From a virus: a stretch of DNA of 48,130 bases. The translations under genes were made by a program, and so were the position numbers. The DNA lies in IMG/VR virus record IMGVR_UViG_3300047476_001133, positions 1 to 48,130 of that record; one strand, given 5' to 3'. The notes below the pieces were generated by a model. That model was not told the origin of the DNA. It saw nothing but the letters and a program-made list of their open reading frames with translations, and searched no databases. Within the stretch, counting starts at the first letter, position 1; every line of letters starts with the position of its first letter. This document shows, piece after piece, positions 26,556 to 34,041 of this stretch.

Positions 26556-26775
26556 ATGCAAATCTCCTTACTTCCTCTTTGATGTTGTCTCTGCCGAGTA
26601 CAACACCATCTGTGTTTGTAACCAGAGCTGGGGTGGTATCTATCCCAAGTCCGTCCCTTATTGCCGACCACTCGTCCAGGTCCATAGTGGACACATACTT
26701 ATCATAGCCACTTAGAAGCAACCACGCCTTTATAACCCCAGACTCCCGGCAACCTGCTCTTGTCATTATCTTCAC
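26536..26775 (-). CDS. glutaredoxin-like protein with a single active-site cysteine
   Basis: A protein of about 79 residues with the thioredoxin-fold layout of small phage glutaredoxins: KIMTRAGCRESGVIKAWLL (beta strand, Cys, helix), then DTTPALVTNTDGVVLG, which supplies the cis-Pro loop (TTPAL) and the glutathione-binding region. The usual C-x-x-C is C-R-E-S, leaving one cysteine, so a monothiol mechanism is expected. GTG 26775 has AGGTGG six bases upstream. It may serve as electron donor for a ribonucleotide reductase encoded outside the window or in the host. Confidence 0.65.
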   Translation of the reverse strand: MKIMTRAGCRESGVIKAWLLLSGYDKYVSTMDLDEWSAIRDGLGIDTTPALVTNTDGVVLGRDNIKEEVRRFAFECENS

Positions 26776-27319
26776 TTTCAACCACCTTTTGATTATTGTT
26801 TTTATTTGCAGACAACAACTCCCACCTGGAGAGAAACCTTATTTCAGCCACTGAGTGACTCATAGGGTATACTTCCGGGAGAGTAAAGCTATGCTCTGCC
26901 ACAGGCCCCCAATCTGGGGAGTGGTAGAACAAGGCGTCCTTCTCTGCTTCTCGTATGGCCAAGTCGGCAAGCTTCACCTCTTCAGGTAGGATATAGGGCA
27001 CCCCAAACTTATCGGAGATAACCCTCCAAAACCTATCCTCTATTGCCCTGTAGTCTGGCAACAGTTGCTTGAGCGGTGAACTGACGTCGCCTAAGTATGC
27101 CTCAGTGGCGTCGTGCAACAATGCGGCCAAGGAGTTTTCGGGGCTGACCATTGTTGACATGAGGTAGCTGTGCTGGGCCACTGAGTACGGGAACCGAGAG
27201 GCCCCTGTGTACCTGTTGACCTGGGACAAGTGGTGAGCTATATCCTCGATCAATATAGTACTTGGGTCTGGGTTCAGCAAGTCAACTTTATTTCCAGAAC
27301 TTGTTGTCATCCAAGTCAT
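26702..27319 (-). CDS. HD-domain phosphohydrolase (deoxynucleotidase-like)
   Basis: This 205-residue enzyme has the HD motif set: H in YSVAQHSYLM, HD in LAALLHDATEAYLGDV, and a later D (KLADLAIREAEKDAL). The pattern matches YfbR-type 5'-deoxynucleotidases and phage dNTP hydrolases. ATG 27319 overlaps the stop of the protease gene (ATGA); a longer reading in the same frame would run backwards into that gene and is not credible. With the nearby MazG-like and DUF5664 proteins it forms a nucleotide-pool group. Confidence 0.75.
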   Translation of the reverse strand: MTWMTTSSGNKVDLLNPDPSTILIEDIAHHLSQVNRYTGASRFPYSVAQHSYLMSTMVSPENSLAALLHDATEAYLGDVSSPLKQLLPDYRAIEDRFWRVISDKFGVPYILPEEVKLADLAIREAEKDALFYHSPDWGPVAEHSFTLPEVYPMSHSVAEIRFLSRWELLSANKNNNQKVVESEDNDKSRLPGVWGYKGVVASKWL

Positions 27320-27882
27320 TTGACTTTCCCCTTGGACTTCTTGGCATAGTCCTCTACCCTCTTTCTCGTCTGTGCCCCTGTAAGGAACACAGTACCCCCA
27401 GCAGCAACCTTCTCCAACTCCTTCTTGGTGAGGAAGGGGCCGTAGACAGCTTTGCAAAGATTGTGGTAGACATCCCTAATGTGCAGCAGGCCTTGCTGCT
27501 GGTCAGCCAAGGAACCGGCTGACCCGCCACTAGCATCATGCGCCATCACAGAAGAGAACTCACCTACTTCCATGCCATGTCCTGCAAAGAAAATGAGGCT
27601 GGCCCCTGAGGCTACCTCGCCCTCAGCACAAGTGATTACAGTACCTCTTGTGGCGCTGATGGCGTGGATGATTTGCACTGCTGACCACAACAAGCCGCCA
27701 GGCGAATTGATGTGGAGGTACACAAGGTCAGAGGGCCCACAACTTTTCAGGGTGTGGACCAGTCTGGTGTAGTTGTCTGCCGGACCTATGGGGCCAGACA
27801 GGTAGAAGTGGTACGCCTTGCCTCTGACTTCTTCCACTGGTGTGATGCCTTGATGAATGTGCATATCTTCATACTCTTCCAT
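27316..27882 (-). CDS. ClpP-like serine protease
   Basis: This 188-residue protein shows the ClpP/crotonase-fold layout: YLHINSPGGLLWSAVQIIHA (oxyanion loop SPGG), EVASGASLIFFAGHGM with the likely nucleophile Ser in ASGAS at about residue 99, and SSVMAHDASGGSAGSL with the catalytic His near 121. An Asp is expected further on. It could be a prohead protease, since none was seen in the capsid block, or a regulatory protease acting on host proteins. It lies among replication genes and is coupled by TAATG to the nuclease upstream and by ATGA to the HD gene downstream. Confidence 0.82.
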   Translation of the reverse strand: MEEYEDMHIHQGITPVEEVRGKAYHFYLSGPIGPADNYTRLVHTLKSCGPSDLVYLHINSPGGLLWSAVQIIHAISATRGTVITCAEGEVASGASLIFFAGHGMEVGEFSSVMAHDASGGSAGSLADQQQGLLHIRDVYHNLCKAVYGPFLTKKELEKVAAGGTVFLTGAQTRKRVEDYAKKSKGKVK

Positions 27883-28652
27883 TAGGACGCCACCGCCATG
27901 CCAAGAGACTCCCTCACACTTTTGTCGAGTTCGTTCTTACGCAGCCTACCCCAGCTCCCGCAGGACACACACCTAAACCGCTTGAACTTAGACACACTAG
28001 TCTTGTAGTGTCCGCGGAATTGTATGTGGGTGCCACCACACTTCGGACAAGCAACCTGGTCGCCCTCGTTGTAGATGGCTACGTTAGGATGTTGCGACAT
28101 CCAAGGTCGCAGCTTCAGATACACTTCTTCCAAGGTGATAACATCTTGTATGTTATACACCCTCATTTCCTCCCAAGCCTCTGGGTTGCCCAGCAAGCAT
28201 TGCTTCCACAACTCGAACCCTGGGAACTTCCTACTCTCCATCTTAGGGGAGCAGCCAAGTATCTTGGCCAAATACTCCAAAGAGTTCTGACCAAACTTGA
28301 AGTTCTTCCTGGCTTCCAAGAGTGTATCCACAACTTTGTAGGGGGAGGGTGGCGTAAACCCATGGACCAAAGCCCTTGCGTTAATCACCGGCAGGTCGTG
28401 CTTCTTGGCATTGTGAGCCACCACAATGTCAGCTTCATCTAAGGCCTCAAGTATAGGCTTTATAAGCTTACGCTCATTGCCTTTACGAGACTCAACGTAA
28501 AACACTTCCTCTTCCCCCAACCATTTCCACGAAGCGGACATGAGTTGAGCATGCTCTTTCACTTGTTTGGGGGACACGTTTTCTTGCCAAAACTTCCAGA
28601 CATAGGCTAGAGAAGGTGTGTTCTCAATGTCGATGATTAGTACTCTCGCCAT
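27882..28652 (-). CDS. DnaQ-like 3'-5' exonuclease with zinc ribbon
   Basis: This 256-residue protein has an RNase H-fold exonuclease domain at residues 1-190: VLIIDIENTPS (DxE), IVVAHNAKKHDLPVINARAL (Exo II with Asp), and YNIQDVITLEEVYL with the final Asp. Residues 207-235 carry a CPKCGG ... CVSCG zinc ribbon, then a basic tail. It would process DNA or RNA ends; the RNase_H_2/YprB-like group is the closest family I recognise. It is separate from the polymerase, which has its own proofreading domain. Confidence 0.8.
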   Translation of the reverse strand: MARVLIIDIENTPSLAYVWKFWQENVSPKQVKEHAQLMSASWKWLGEEEVFYVESRKGNERKLIKPILEALDEADIVVAHNAKKHDLPVINARALVHGFTPPSPYKVVDTLLEARKNFKFGQNSLEYLAKILGCSPKMESRKFPGFELWKQCLLGNPEAWEEMRVYNIQDVITLEEVYLKLRPWMSQHPNVAIYNEGDQVACPKCGGTHIQFRGHYKTSVSKFKRFRCVSCGSWGRLRKNELDKSVRESLGMAVAS

Positions 28653-28882
28653 TAGACGCTACCTACCACTTCTCGTCGTACCGTGGTATACCCACGTTGT
28701 TGTATGTCTTTAAGCATTGCAACAGTTTCTGCTGCGCCCGCTTCATCCAGACCTTTCAGGTACAGGCCGGCTGCAGCCAGCCCGCCTTGTGCACCTGCAC
28801 GGAACCACATAGCACACCGGTTCCATGTACGCACTTTCTTATTCTGGATATCTTCAAACGTCAACAGCTTATCTACGCTCAC
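28652..28882 (-). CDS. hypothetical protein
   Basis: A 76-residue protein starting at GTG 28882, overlapping the HNH gene stop (GTGA). It has an N-terminal helix (VDKLLTFEDIQNKKV) and an Ala/Gly-rich middle (FRAGAQGGLAAAGLYLKGLD). No motif is recognised. Sandwiched between two nuclease genes with minimal spacing, it may be an accessory, which is inference only. Confidence 0.55.
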   Translation of the reverse strand: MSVDKLLTFEDIQNKKVRTWNRCAMWFRAGAQGGLAAAGLYLKGLDEAGAAETVAMLKDIQQRGYTTVRREVVGSV

Positions 28883-29280
28883 TTACTTCTCCTTATCTCG
28901 GCTCTTTGTTGGGTCTCTTCCAAGCTCTTCTTTTTGTGGCACTCGCCACACAAAGCTTGGAGATTATCTAGCTCACAGAACATCCTGTCGATACAACTGT
29001 CCCAGCTCTCCCAGCCTGATACTGGGACTATGGGATCAATATGATCGCAGAAAATGTTCTTCACCCTCTTACCTGAACTTGGGTCAATGATGGACACTGG
29101 CACTTCTTGTTGGCAACAAGCGCACATCTTCCATCCCCGCCTAGTTGTAGCGTTCTTCATACAAATCTGTATAGGGGCCCACTTAAGGGTGGCATGCCTC
29201 AACTGATTCTTAATGAAACTTCTAAACTGGGCTTCTGTCCAGGTGCCGTTACATCTTGTCCTCTCTGCTAGCTTTGCCAA
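28879..29280 (-). CDS. HNH endonuclease
   Basis: This 133-residue protein has a beta-beta-alpha metal finger: CACCQQEVPV with two Cys, then IFCDHIDPIVPVSGWES with the catalytic His in DHI, then NLQALCGECHKKKS with the second Cys pair and final His. It may be a free-standing homing endonuclease or a replication/packaging nuclease. The start is TTG 29280, with AGAGGT five to six bases upstream. Confidence 0.85.
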   Translation of the reverse strand: MAKLAERTRCNGTWTEAQFRSFIKNQLRHATLKWAPIQICMKNATTRRGWKMCACCQQEVPVSIIDPSSGKRVKNIFCDHIDPIVPVSGWESWDSCIDRMFCELDNLQALCGECHKKKSLEETQQRAEIRRSK

Positions 29281-29515
29281 TTACAACCTCTTTATTGTTA
29301 TTGTAGACTTCCCACCAGTAGTATAAGAAAACTGCTGACAAGAAAGCCACTCCGAGCTGTCCCGATTGGTAGGAGAGAAAAGCCCAGGCTGGTTGGCCCG
29401 ACATACCAATGATGCCGGCCTTAGCTCTTGTGGACCTGTCGTCGCTACCAACTAGCTTGAGTGCCAGTATCGAAGTCCCCACTACGAGAACTTGCGCTAG
29501 GAAAGCAATGTCCAC
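29249..29515 (-). CDS. small two-span membrane protein
   Basis: An 88-residue protein starting at GTG 29515 directly after the stop of the preceding small gene. Hydrophobic segments lie at about residues 2-22 (FLAQVLVVGTSILALKLVG) and 48-67 (LGVAFLSAVFLYYWWEVY), with a basic C-terminus. It overlaps the HNH start by 32 bases. It could block superinfection or form a second holin; no family is recognised. Confidence 0.55.
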   Translation of the reverse strand: MDIAFLAQVLVVGTSILALKLVGSDDRSTRAKAGIIGMSGQPAWAFLSYQSGQLGVAFLSAVFLYYWWEVYNNNKEVVIGKASREDKM

Positions 29516-29677
29516 TTAGACAAAAGCCGCTGAGAAGAACAGTACGGAGTTTGCTGTGAAAACAAACAACGCCAGTTTTGCAAAGAACTTATCCTCGTCC
29601 GAAGCATTTTCGTCTTGGTACAGCTCTCTTGTCTCTTCGACTACACTGGCTAGGAGGCCTGTATTTATCAGGCCCAT
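29516..29677 (-). CDS. very small membrane protein
   Basis: A 53-codon frame from ATG 29677 (or an ATT start at 29698 close to an AGAGGTGA ribosome site) to TAA 29516. It has a hydrophobic start (MGLINTGLLASVV), a charged middle (EETRELYQDENASDEDK) and a second hydrophobic helix (LALFVFTANSVLFFSAAFV). It ends exactly before the GTG of the next membrane protein, so the two are probably translated together. The start is uncertain because the good ribosome site does not match an ATG. Confidence 0.5.
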   Translation of the reverse strand: MGLINTGLLASVVEETRELYQDENASDEDKFFAKLALFVFTANSVLFFSAAFV

Positions 29678-29701
29678 TATGATGTACGATACAGTAATAA
29701 C

Positions 29702-30580
29702 TCACCTCTCGTCATACATGACGTAAGATATTGGATTGTTGTTTTCGTCGAGGGCCCTGCACATCCAGAGCAAAGTTGCTTGCTCTTTGAAGTAGTCCCT
29801 CCAGTTATCGCCTAGCTTTTTCTTGTACAACTCTGTGGTCGCCAAGAAAAGCTCTTCCTCACTCGTGCACCCAGACAATGTCTTGTAGGCCAGCACTGGC
29901 CCACCTCCTGGTAACCCAGGTACATTATCCACCCTATCGCCCATGATGGTTTGAGCATAGAAGAATTTAAGACCGCCCCCAGACAGTTTACCTTTGCCAT
30001 TGAGTTCAATGTAGCCAAGCTCGTCTATAAGCTTTGGCCCAAACTGTGGTTGTCCGCCCAACACCCAGCCAAAATGCCAGCCGGGGGTAATCCTCAAATC
30101 TTTGTCCCTACTGCAGATGACAGTGGTGTATTCAGGACTACCAGTGGTCTGATCTATGCTCATCAAATCATCAGCCTCCATCCCTACCGCAATCTTTGTC
30201 TCACAGTGAGCCAGCATATAGCTCATAAGATTGAGGTAGTGGAATGGTTTCTCTTCTTTTCTCCCACCTTTGTACTCCAAGGTGGTGCCAACACTGGCCC
30301 TAAAATTAGGTGCCCATTGTATGGCCTCCTCTCCCCTGGCCAACCTATGCTTGTTGGCCATCTTGAGGAGGGACTCACTCGCAGTGAGGTAGAAAGTCGG
30401 AGGCTCTGTTGCCTCCGTCTCTCCAAGTATCTCCTTAACCTTTTGCTCAAACAAATCGACGCAACTGTCGAAGCTGTTTATTTGCACGATACCATCTTCG
30501 TCCTTTCGTTGGACACCGAAGGCTACCTCGTAGGTTAGGAGGTCACCATCTATAAGAGGCTTCACCCTCCCAGTAAGCAT
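29702..30580 (-). CDS. 5'-3' exonuclease (T7 gp6-like, FEN/PIN fold)
   Basis: This 292-residue nuclease would remove RNA primers and degrade host DNA. It has the FEN1-type metal site: VKPLIDGDLLTYEVA (Asp), GMEADDLMSID (ADD), ICSRDKDLRI (RDKDL) and GDRVDNVPGLPG (GDxxDNxPG, helix-hairpin-helix). ATG 30580 overlaps the SSB stop as TAATG and is preferred to an in-frame TTG at 30592. It lies next to SSB and polymerase, a T7-type arrangement. Confidence 0.9.
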   Translation of the reverse strand: MLTGRVKPLIDGDLLTYEVAFGVQRKDEDGIVQINSFDSCVDLFEQKVKEILGETEATEPPTFYLTASESLLKMANKHRLARGEEAIQWAPNFRASVGTTLEYKGGRKEEKPFHYLNLMSYMLAHCETKIAVGMEADDLMSIDQTTGSPEYTTVICSRDKDLRITPGWHFGWVLGGQPQFGPKLIDELGYIELNGKGKLSGGGLKFFYAQTIMGDRVDNVPGLPGGGPVLAYKTLSGCTSEEELFLATTELYKKKLGDNWRDYFKEQATLLWMCRALDENNNPISYVMYDER

Positions 30581-31278
30581 TAATCCCGCCAATCTTCCTC
30601 GCCCTCTCCATCGCCGTCGTCATCATCAGGCTTGGGTGTCTTGAGGGCGGTCTTTGCGGGAGTTGCTCCTGACAAAGCCTTCTGCAGAGCAGACCCCTGG
30701 AACTCCAGATTACTCTTGATAATCTCTTGGAGAAACTCAGGCAAAGAGTTGAACACCTCAATGTCCGGCTCGTCTACCAGGAATACGACAGGTTTGTTCA
30801 CCAACGGGGCCAACTTCTCCGCATCTTTTGGACGGATGGGGGAGACGCTACCTACGTTGTTGTACACCTTACCTGCATTTTTACCTTTGCCTGCGTTGTG
30901 CACGACATTGACAACACACGGCTGGCCAATAAGCTGGGAGAAGTCCCCATCGAATTTGTCTGTTGGGTCAATAGCCTTGTAGCGGAGAGTGGACTTGGCC
31001 TTCTCTGCTTTGAGGTTCTTGAGCGGCAGACGTTCGGAAAGCCAACGCGGCTTGTCTTCTTGGACATTACCCTCCTCGTCTACACAGAACTCGTCTGTGA
31101 GTTCGTAGGTGAGGTTGATCTCACGGGCTGGCGGCTTCTCTTCGCCTTGGTAACTCTGGGGCTGCAGACCCAAGTCAATTACCTGAACAACACGAGCAGG
31201 GCAACCACCAACATCAATGAGCGGTTGCTCAATACGATTGCCACCTGATGATGGAACTTTCTTAGCATTCAAACCCAA
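30580..31278 (-). CDS. single-stranded DNA-binding protein (T7 gp2.5-like)
   Basis: This 232-residue protein has an OB-fold-like beta region (residues 20-170, with PCVVNVVHNAGKGKNAGKVY) and a Lys/Pro linker ending in an acidic tail (DDDDGDGEGEEDWRD). The acidic, aromatic C-terminus is the hallmark of SSBs that contact polymerase and helicase. The start is TTG 31278, with AGGAGG seven bases upstream. The position beside exonuclease and polymerase supports the call. Confidence 0.8.
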   Translation of the reverse strand: MGLNAKKVPSSGGNRIEQPLIDVGGCPARVVQVIDLGLQPQSYQGEEKPPAREINLTYELTDEFCVDEEGNVQEDKPRWLSERLPLKNLKAEKAKSTLRYKAIDPTDKFDGDFSQLIGQPCVVNVVHNAGKGKNAGKVYNNVGSVSPIRPKDAEKLAPLVNKPVVFLVDEPDIEVFNSLPEFLQEIIKSNLEFQGSALQKALSGATPAKTALKTPKPDDDDGDGEGEEDWRD

Positions 31279-31279
31279 C

Positions 31280-31459
31280 TTAAATCCTCCTTTCCAATGT
31301 GAGTGTATAACCTTGCTGCTTGGCTATAATGGTCAACCAAGACACAGTTTCTGTCAAGCCAATCTCTGACACGATACCTTGAACTACCACACTAGGCGGA
31401 ACATCCGCTATAGTGTTTTCTATTTGCTCTACCAAAAGTTTGGTAAGACCTTTAGACAT
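31280..31459 (-). CDS. small hypothetical protein between polymerase and SSB
   Basis: A 59-residue product, ATG 31459 to TAA 31280, fills the gap between the polymerase and SSB genes. The sequence is helical with no unusual composition (VEQIENTIADVPPSVVVQGI; SWLTIIAKQQGYTLTLERR). The SSB ribosome site lies within its last codons, so the two are coupled. No function is recognised. Confidence 0.6.
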   Translation of the reverse strand: MSKGLTKLLVEQIENTIADVPPSVVVQGIVSEIGLTETVSWLTIIAKQQGYTLTLERRI

Positions 31460-31472
31460 TTACTCTACCCTC

Positions 31473-33341
31473 TTAGTGGATGCTAGCATACGAATCTCCA
31501 TACTGAGTGTCGATGTCCAACTCTCTATTAAGTTTCAGCTCTTTATTCGTGTCATTAATTGCCCTCTTAAGCAGGTTTGTTACTCTCTCTCTAATACCCT
31601 TCTTATGACACAACACCACCTCATCGTGGAACTGTGCCGTAAGTTGCGGCCTTATTTTTGTAAAATGCCTCACCCAGGTGTCGAAACAATATACACCTGT
31701 ACCTTGGCACAAGGTTGAGAACCTGTCTTTCTCGGCCCTCAAACTGTACCAGAACCTACTCACAGGGTTGTACAACCACTTCATACCCCTGACTGTTTTT
31801 ACTTTACAATCCTCCGCGACTTTCTTCACAGCCCAGTTACGTTTCCAATATGTTTCTACCAGCTTGTCTCCCTCTTGCTTAGGAACACCAGCCGCTATCG
31901 CAACTCGTGGGCCACCTGCACCGTATACACAAGCATAGTTCACTGTCTTGTAGACATGTCGTATGGGTTTGATACGCTTGCGGACTGCCTCAACACCATC
32001 TTTATACTGCTGTGCCTCTTCTGCAGTTATGGCCCCTGCGCTGACCGCAAGGTCAAGATGTGGGTCAAAGTCTGGGGCCATTTGCTCTCTCACATAGTCT
32101 GGGTCGTATGCCCAGATGTAGTGTTGCTTGCACCTGTCTTCGAGTGAAGACATGTCTGATCCACAAAGCTCATACCCTTCCGGGGCTATGAGGCACCCAC
32201 GGATAAGCTCCCCGTAGGGTTTGTCTACACCTGGTAGGTTGACAACAACTGAATGTTTGAATCTCAGTGTGTTGGTAAGACCTTGTATCTCGGCTTTGAT
32301 GTAGCCATCCTCATCCACATTTTCAAGGAACCCGCTGAGAATGGATAGTCTGTGAGTCAACACAGACAGACCTTCCAGCACCTCTAGCCCAGGGGCTTTT
32401 TTGAACAAGGCGGCGACACTTTTAGTTACACCAACTTCGCCAGGGGTTTGTTTGTTGATCTGCGGAATCTTACGCACTGTGCCGTCTTCTTCCCGCACAT
32501 ACTTAAACTCGTCAGGCTCCCACCCAAGAGAGTACAACCACTTCTTTATCTGGTCCGAAGAGCTGGGATTGCCCGGACTGTGTCCAGTGATAACCTCAAC
32601 AACACCTGTGAAATCTTGCGGCAGGCCGCGGTCCTCAAGAAGGTCGAACCAAGCTTGTCCGTGAGAGGAGAAAGACCCGTCTTGTTTGAAAGGCTTTTTA
32701 GGCCTAGTCTTCTTAACCACCGTAGGTACTGGCGGCATGATAGAAGTAAGCAAGGCGATCTTCTCTTCCTTCTCCTTAGACAACTCCTCCCTGCCCTGCT
32801 CAGCCCTTCTCACGTCGAGCAGCCACCGAGACCTTTCCTGCTCTTTGGCACACCACATCTTGAAGGAGATGTAGCTGACAAACCTGAGCACTTCCTCCTC
32901 ATCGCCGTATATAGCCATGAGGTGTTTGTACTGCTCTTCCCAGAGACGTGTGTTTATCTCCACATCTCTGTTGCACCGAGCCATGTACTCCTCAAGCGAC
33001 AGATTTTCCCAGTCGTCTATCTCCTTCTTGAGCATGCCATACTCAACACCATAAGACTCTAGCCCATGTCTGTGCCTATCAGGTTGGAGGTACCAACTAA
33101 GCGCTAGGGTGTCTATAAGTCTTGTGGGGTCTACAACAACACCTGCCAATCTTTCAAGCACAGGTATGTCAAACCTTGTGATGTTGTGACCCACCCAGTA
33201 ACAATCTTCCCCGGAAAAGAACAACCTCATGTTCTTGTAAGAGGAGGTGCTCCTAGGCTTCCCGTTATACATGGCGGACAGGCAGTGTATTTTGGTGGGC
33301 TTAAGTCCGTCCGCCTCTATGTCAAAGACCTTAACCTTCAC
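31473..33341 (-). CDS. DNA polymerase, PolA family (T7-type) with proofreading domain
   Basis: This 622-residue replicative polymerase has an intact 3'-5' exonuclease (VFDIEADGLKP, GHNITRFDIPVL, NRDVEINTRLW). The palm and fingers motifs are clear: motif A CGSDMSSLEDRC near 396, motif B KTVNYACVYGAGG near 470, and motif C AQFHDEVVLC near 575 with the HDE catalytic pair. The start is GTG 33341. It is shorter than T7 gp5 (704 residues) but no core motif is missing. No processivity factor besides host thioredoxin can be suggested from the window. Confidence 0.93.
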   Translation of the reverse strand: MKVKVFDIEADGLKPTKIHCLSAMYNGKPRSTSSYKNMRLFFSGEDCYWVGHNITRFDIPVLERLAGVVVDPTRLIDTLALSWYLQPDRHRHGLESYGVEYGMLKKEIDDWENLSLEEYMARCNRDVEINTRLWEEQYKHLMAIYGDEEEVLRFVSYISFKMWCAKEQERSRWLLDVRRAEQGREELSKEKEEKIALLTSIMPPVPTVVKKTRPKKPFKQDGSFSSHGQAWFDLLEDRGLPQDFTGVVEVITGHSPGNPSSSDQIKKWLYSLGWEPDEFKYVREEDGTVRKIPQINKQTPGEVGVTKSVAALFKKAPGLEVLEGLSVLTHRLSILSGFLENVDEDGYIKAEIQGLTNTLRFKHSVVVNLPGVDKPYGELIRGCLIAPEGYELCGSDMSSLEDRCKQHYIWAYDPDYVREQMAPDFDPHLDLAVSAGAITAEEAQQYKDGVEAVRKRIKPIRHVYKTVNYACVYGAGGPRVAIAAGVPKQEGDKLVETYWKRNWAVKKVAEDCKVKTVRGMKWLYNPVSRFWYSLRAEKDRFSTLCQGTGVYCFDTWVRHFTKIRPQLTAQFHDEVVLCHKKGIRERVTNLLKRAINDTNKELKLNRELDIDTQYGDSYASIH

Positions 33342-33353
33342 TTATGCCTCTTA

Positions 33354-33545
33354 TTAGATGCCTTTGTACCTGTGGTGGTTGAGAAGGAACTTCATATAAT
33401 TCCTTCCAAACCCGAATTCGGAAAGTGCTTTGTCATACTTAAGACCAAAAGAGGTGTGCACTTTTCTATGGTGGTTCATAGAGACACTGCCCCTGCCAAG
33501 ACTTTTAAGCGCCATGGCCAAGCAAACTGAGTTGTCTTTTTTCAT
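33354..33545 (-). CDS. small protein, possible divergent member of the KGxR-motif family
   Basis: A 63-residue basic protein starting at ATG 33545 (ATGA overlap with the gene before it). SVCLAMALKSLGRGSV near its start resembles the A-x-x-M-x-x-K-G-x-R signature of the neighbouring small proteins in degenerate form. The rest is rich in His, Lys and Tyr (MNHHRKVHTSF; FGFGRNYMKFLLNHHRY). It is immediately upstream of the polymerase. Family membership is tentative. Confidence 0.5.
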   Translation of the reverse strand: MKKDNSVCLAMALKSLGRGSVSMNHHRKVHTSFGLKYDKALSEFGFGRNYMKFLLNHHRYKGI

Positions 33546-33820
33546 ACCTTCCCCCTAAAGTGGGCTATCATATCTTTTCTAAAACCTCCAAAAGTTTTTC
33601 TGATGTTCCGGTAAGAGGCTAAAATACCTGATTCGTCGGTGCGGAATAGGTCAAGACGTAGGTTTGATCGGAAAAACCCACGAGAGTGTACATAATGAAG
33701 GCGAATACTATTGCTTCTTTCAACCCCTTTCTCCGAGACCCACTTCCTGCTTGGACAAGACTTCATTCTCATATACTCCCGGACAACGAACTTGTCTAAA
33801 CTTAAATTTCTGGTTGTCAT
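33542..33820 (-). CDS. small basic protein, possible divergent member of the KGxR-motif family
   Basis: A 92-residue, strongly basic protein. ATG 33820 overlaps the upstream stop (ATGA), so it is preferred over a longer frame. DKFVVREYMRMKSCPSRKWV has a methionine-basic pattern like the family signature but lacks K-G. The rest is Arg/Ser/Phe-rich (SRGFFRSNLRLDLFRTD). No function is recognised. Confidence 0.5.
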   Translation of the reverse strand: MTTRNLSLDKFVVREYMRMKSCPSRKWVSEKGVERSNSIRLHYVHSRGFFRSNLRLDLFRTDESGILASYRNIRKTFGGFRKDMIAHFRGKV

Positions 33821-34041
33821 AAATACTCCTCCCAAAACCGTGACACTCTTAACAACCCTGAGTAACATTCTCTACCTAGTCGTGGGTACAGATTAACGTC
33901 CAAGTTTGTGTCTGTAGAAGCCGGCCACGTCCTGCTTACATAGACGCTATGTTCCAAAGGCAAATCCCCTATTGTTTTGGCCCTAGACCTAATACCCTTT
34001 GTAAACATGCCGATACTAACAATATTACTTTTTGTTGGCAT
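33817..34041 (-). CDS. small KGxR-motif family protein
   Basis: A 74-residue protein from ATG 34041, with AAGAGGG upstream. The signature SNIVSIGMFTKGIRSRAK lies at residues 5-22 and a Trp-centred motif (VSRTWPAST) follows about 20 residues later, as in other members. It overlaps the sigma-factor stop by 17 bases. The family is described in the findings; its role is unknown. Confidence 0.65.
   Translation of the reverse strand: MPTKSNIVSIGMFTKGIRSRAKTIGDLPLEHSVYVSRTWPASTDTNLDVNLYPRLGRECYSGLLRVSRFWEEYL

Noticed and set aside
26702-27457. Longer start for the HD phosphohydrolase
   Set aside because: The extra 46 residues are Gly/Cys-rich and overlap the protease gene; ATG 27319 with an ATGA overlap gives the expected family start.
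25455-33341. Complete 2-aminoadenine (Z) genome pathway
   Set aside because: HD and MazG-like enzymes are present but no PurZ homologue is in the window, and the polymerase has a normal proofreading domain; kept only as a low-level hypothesis.
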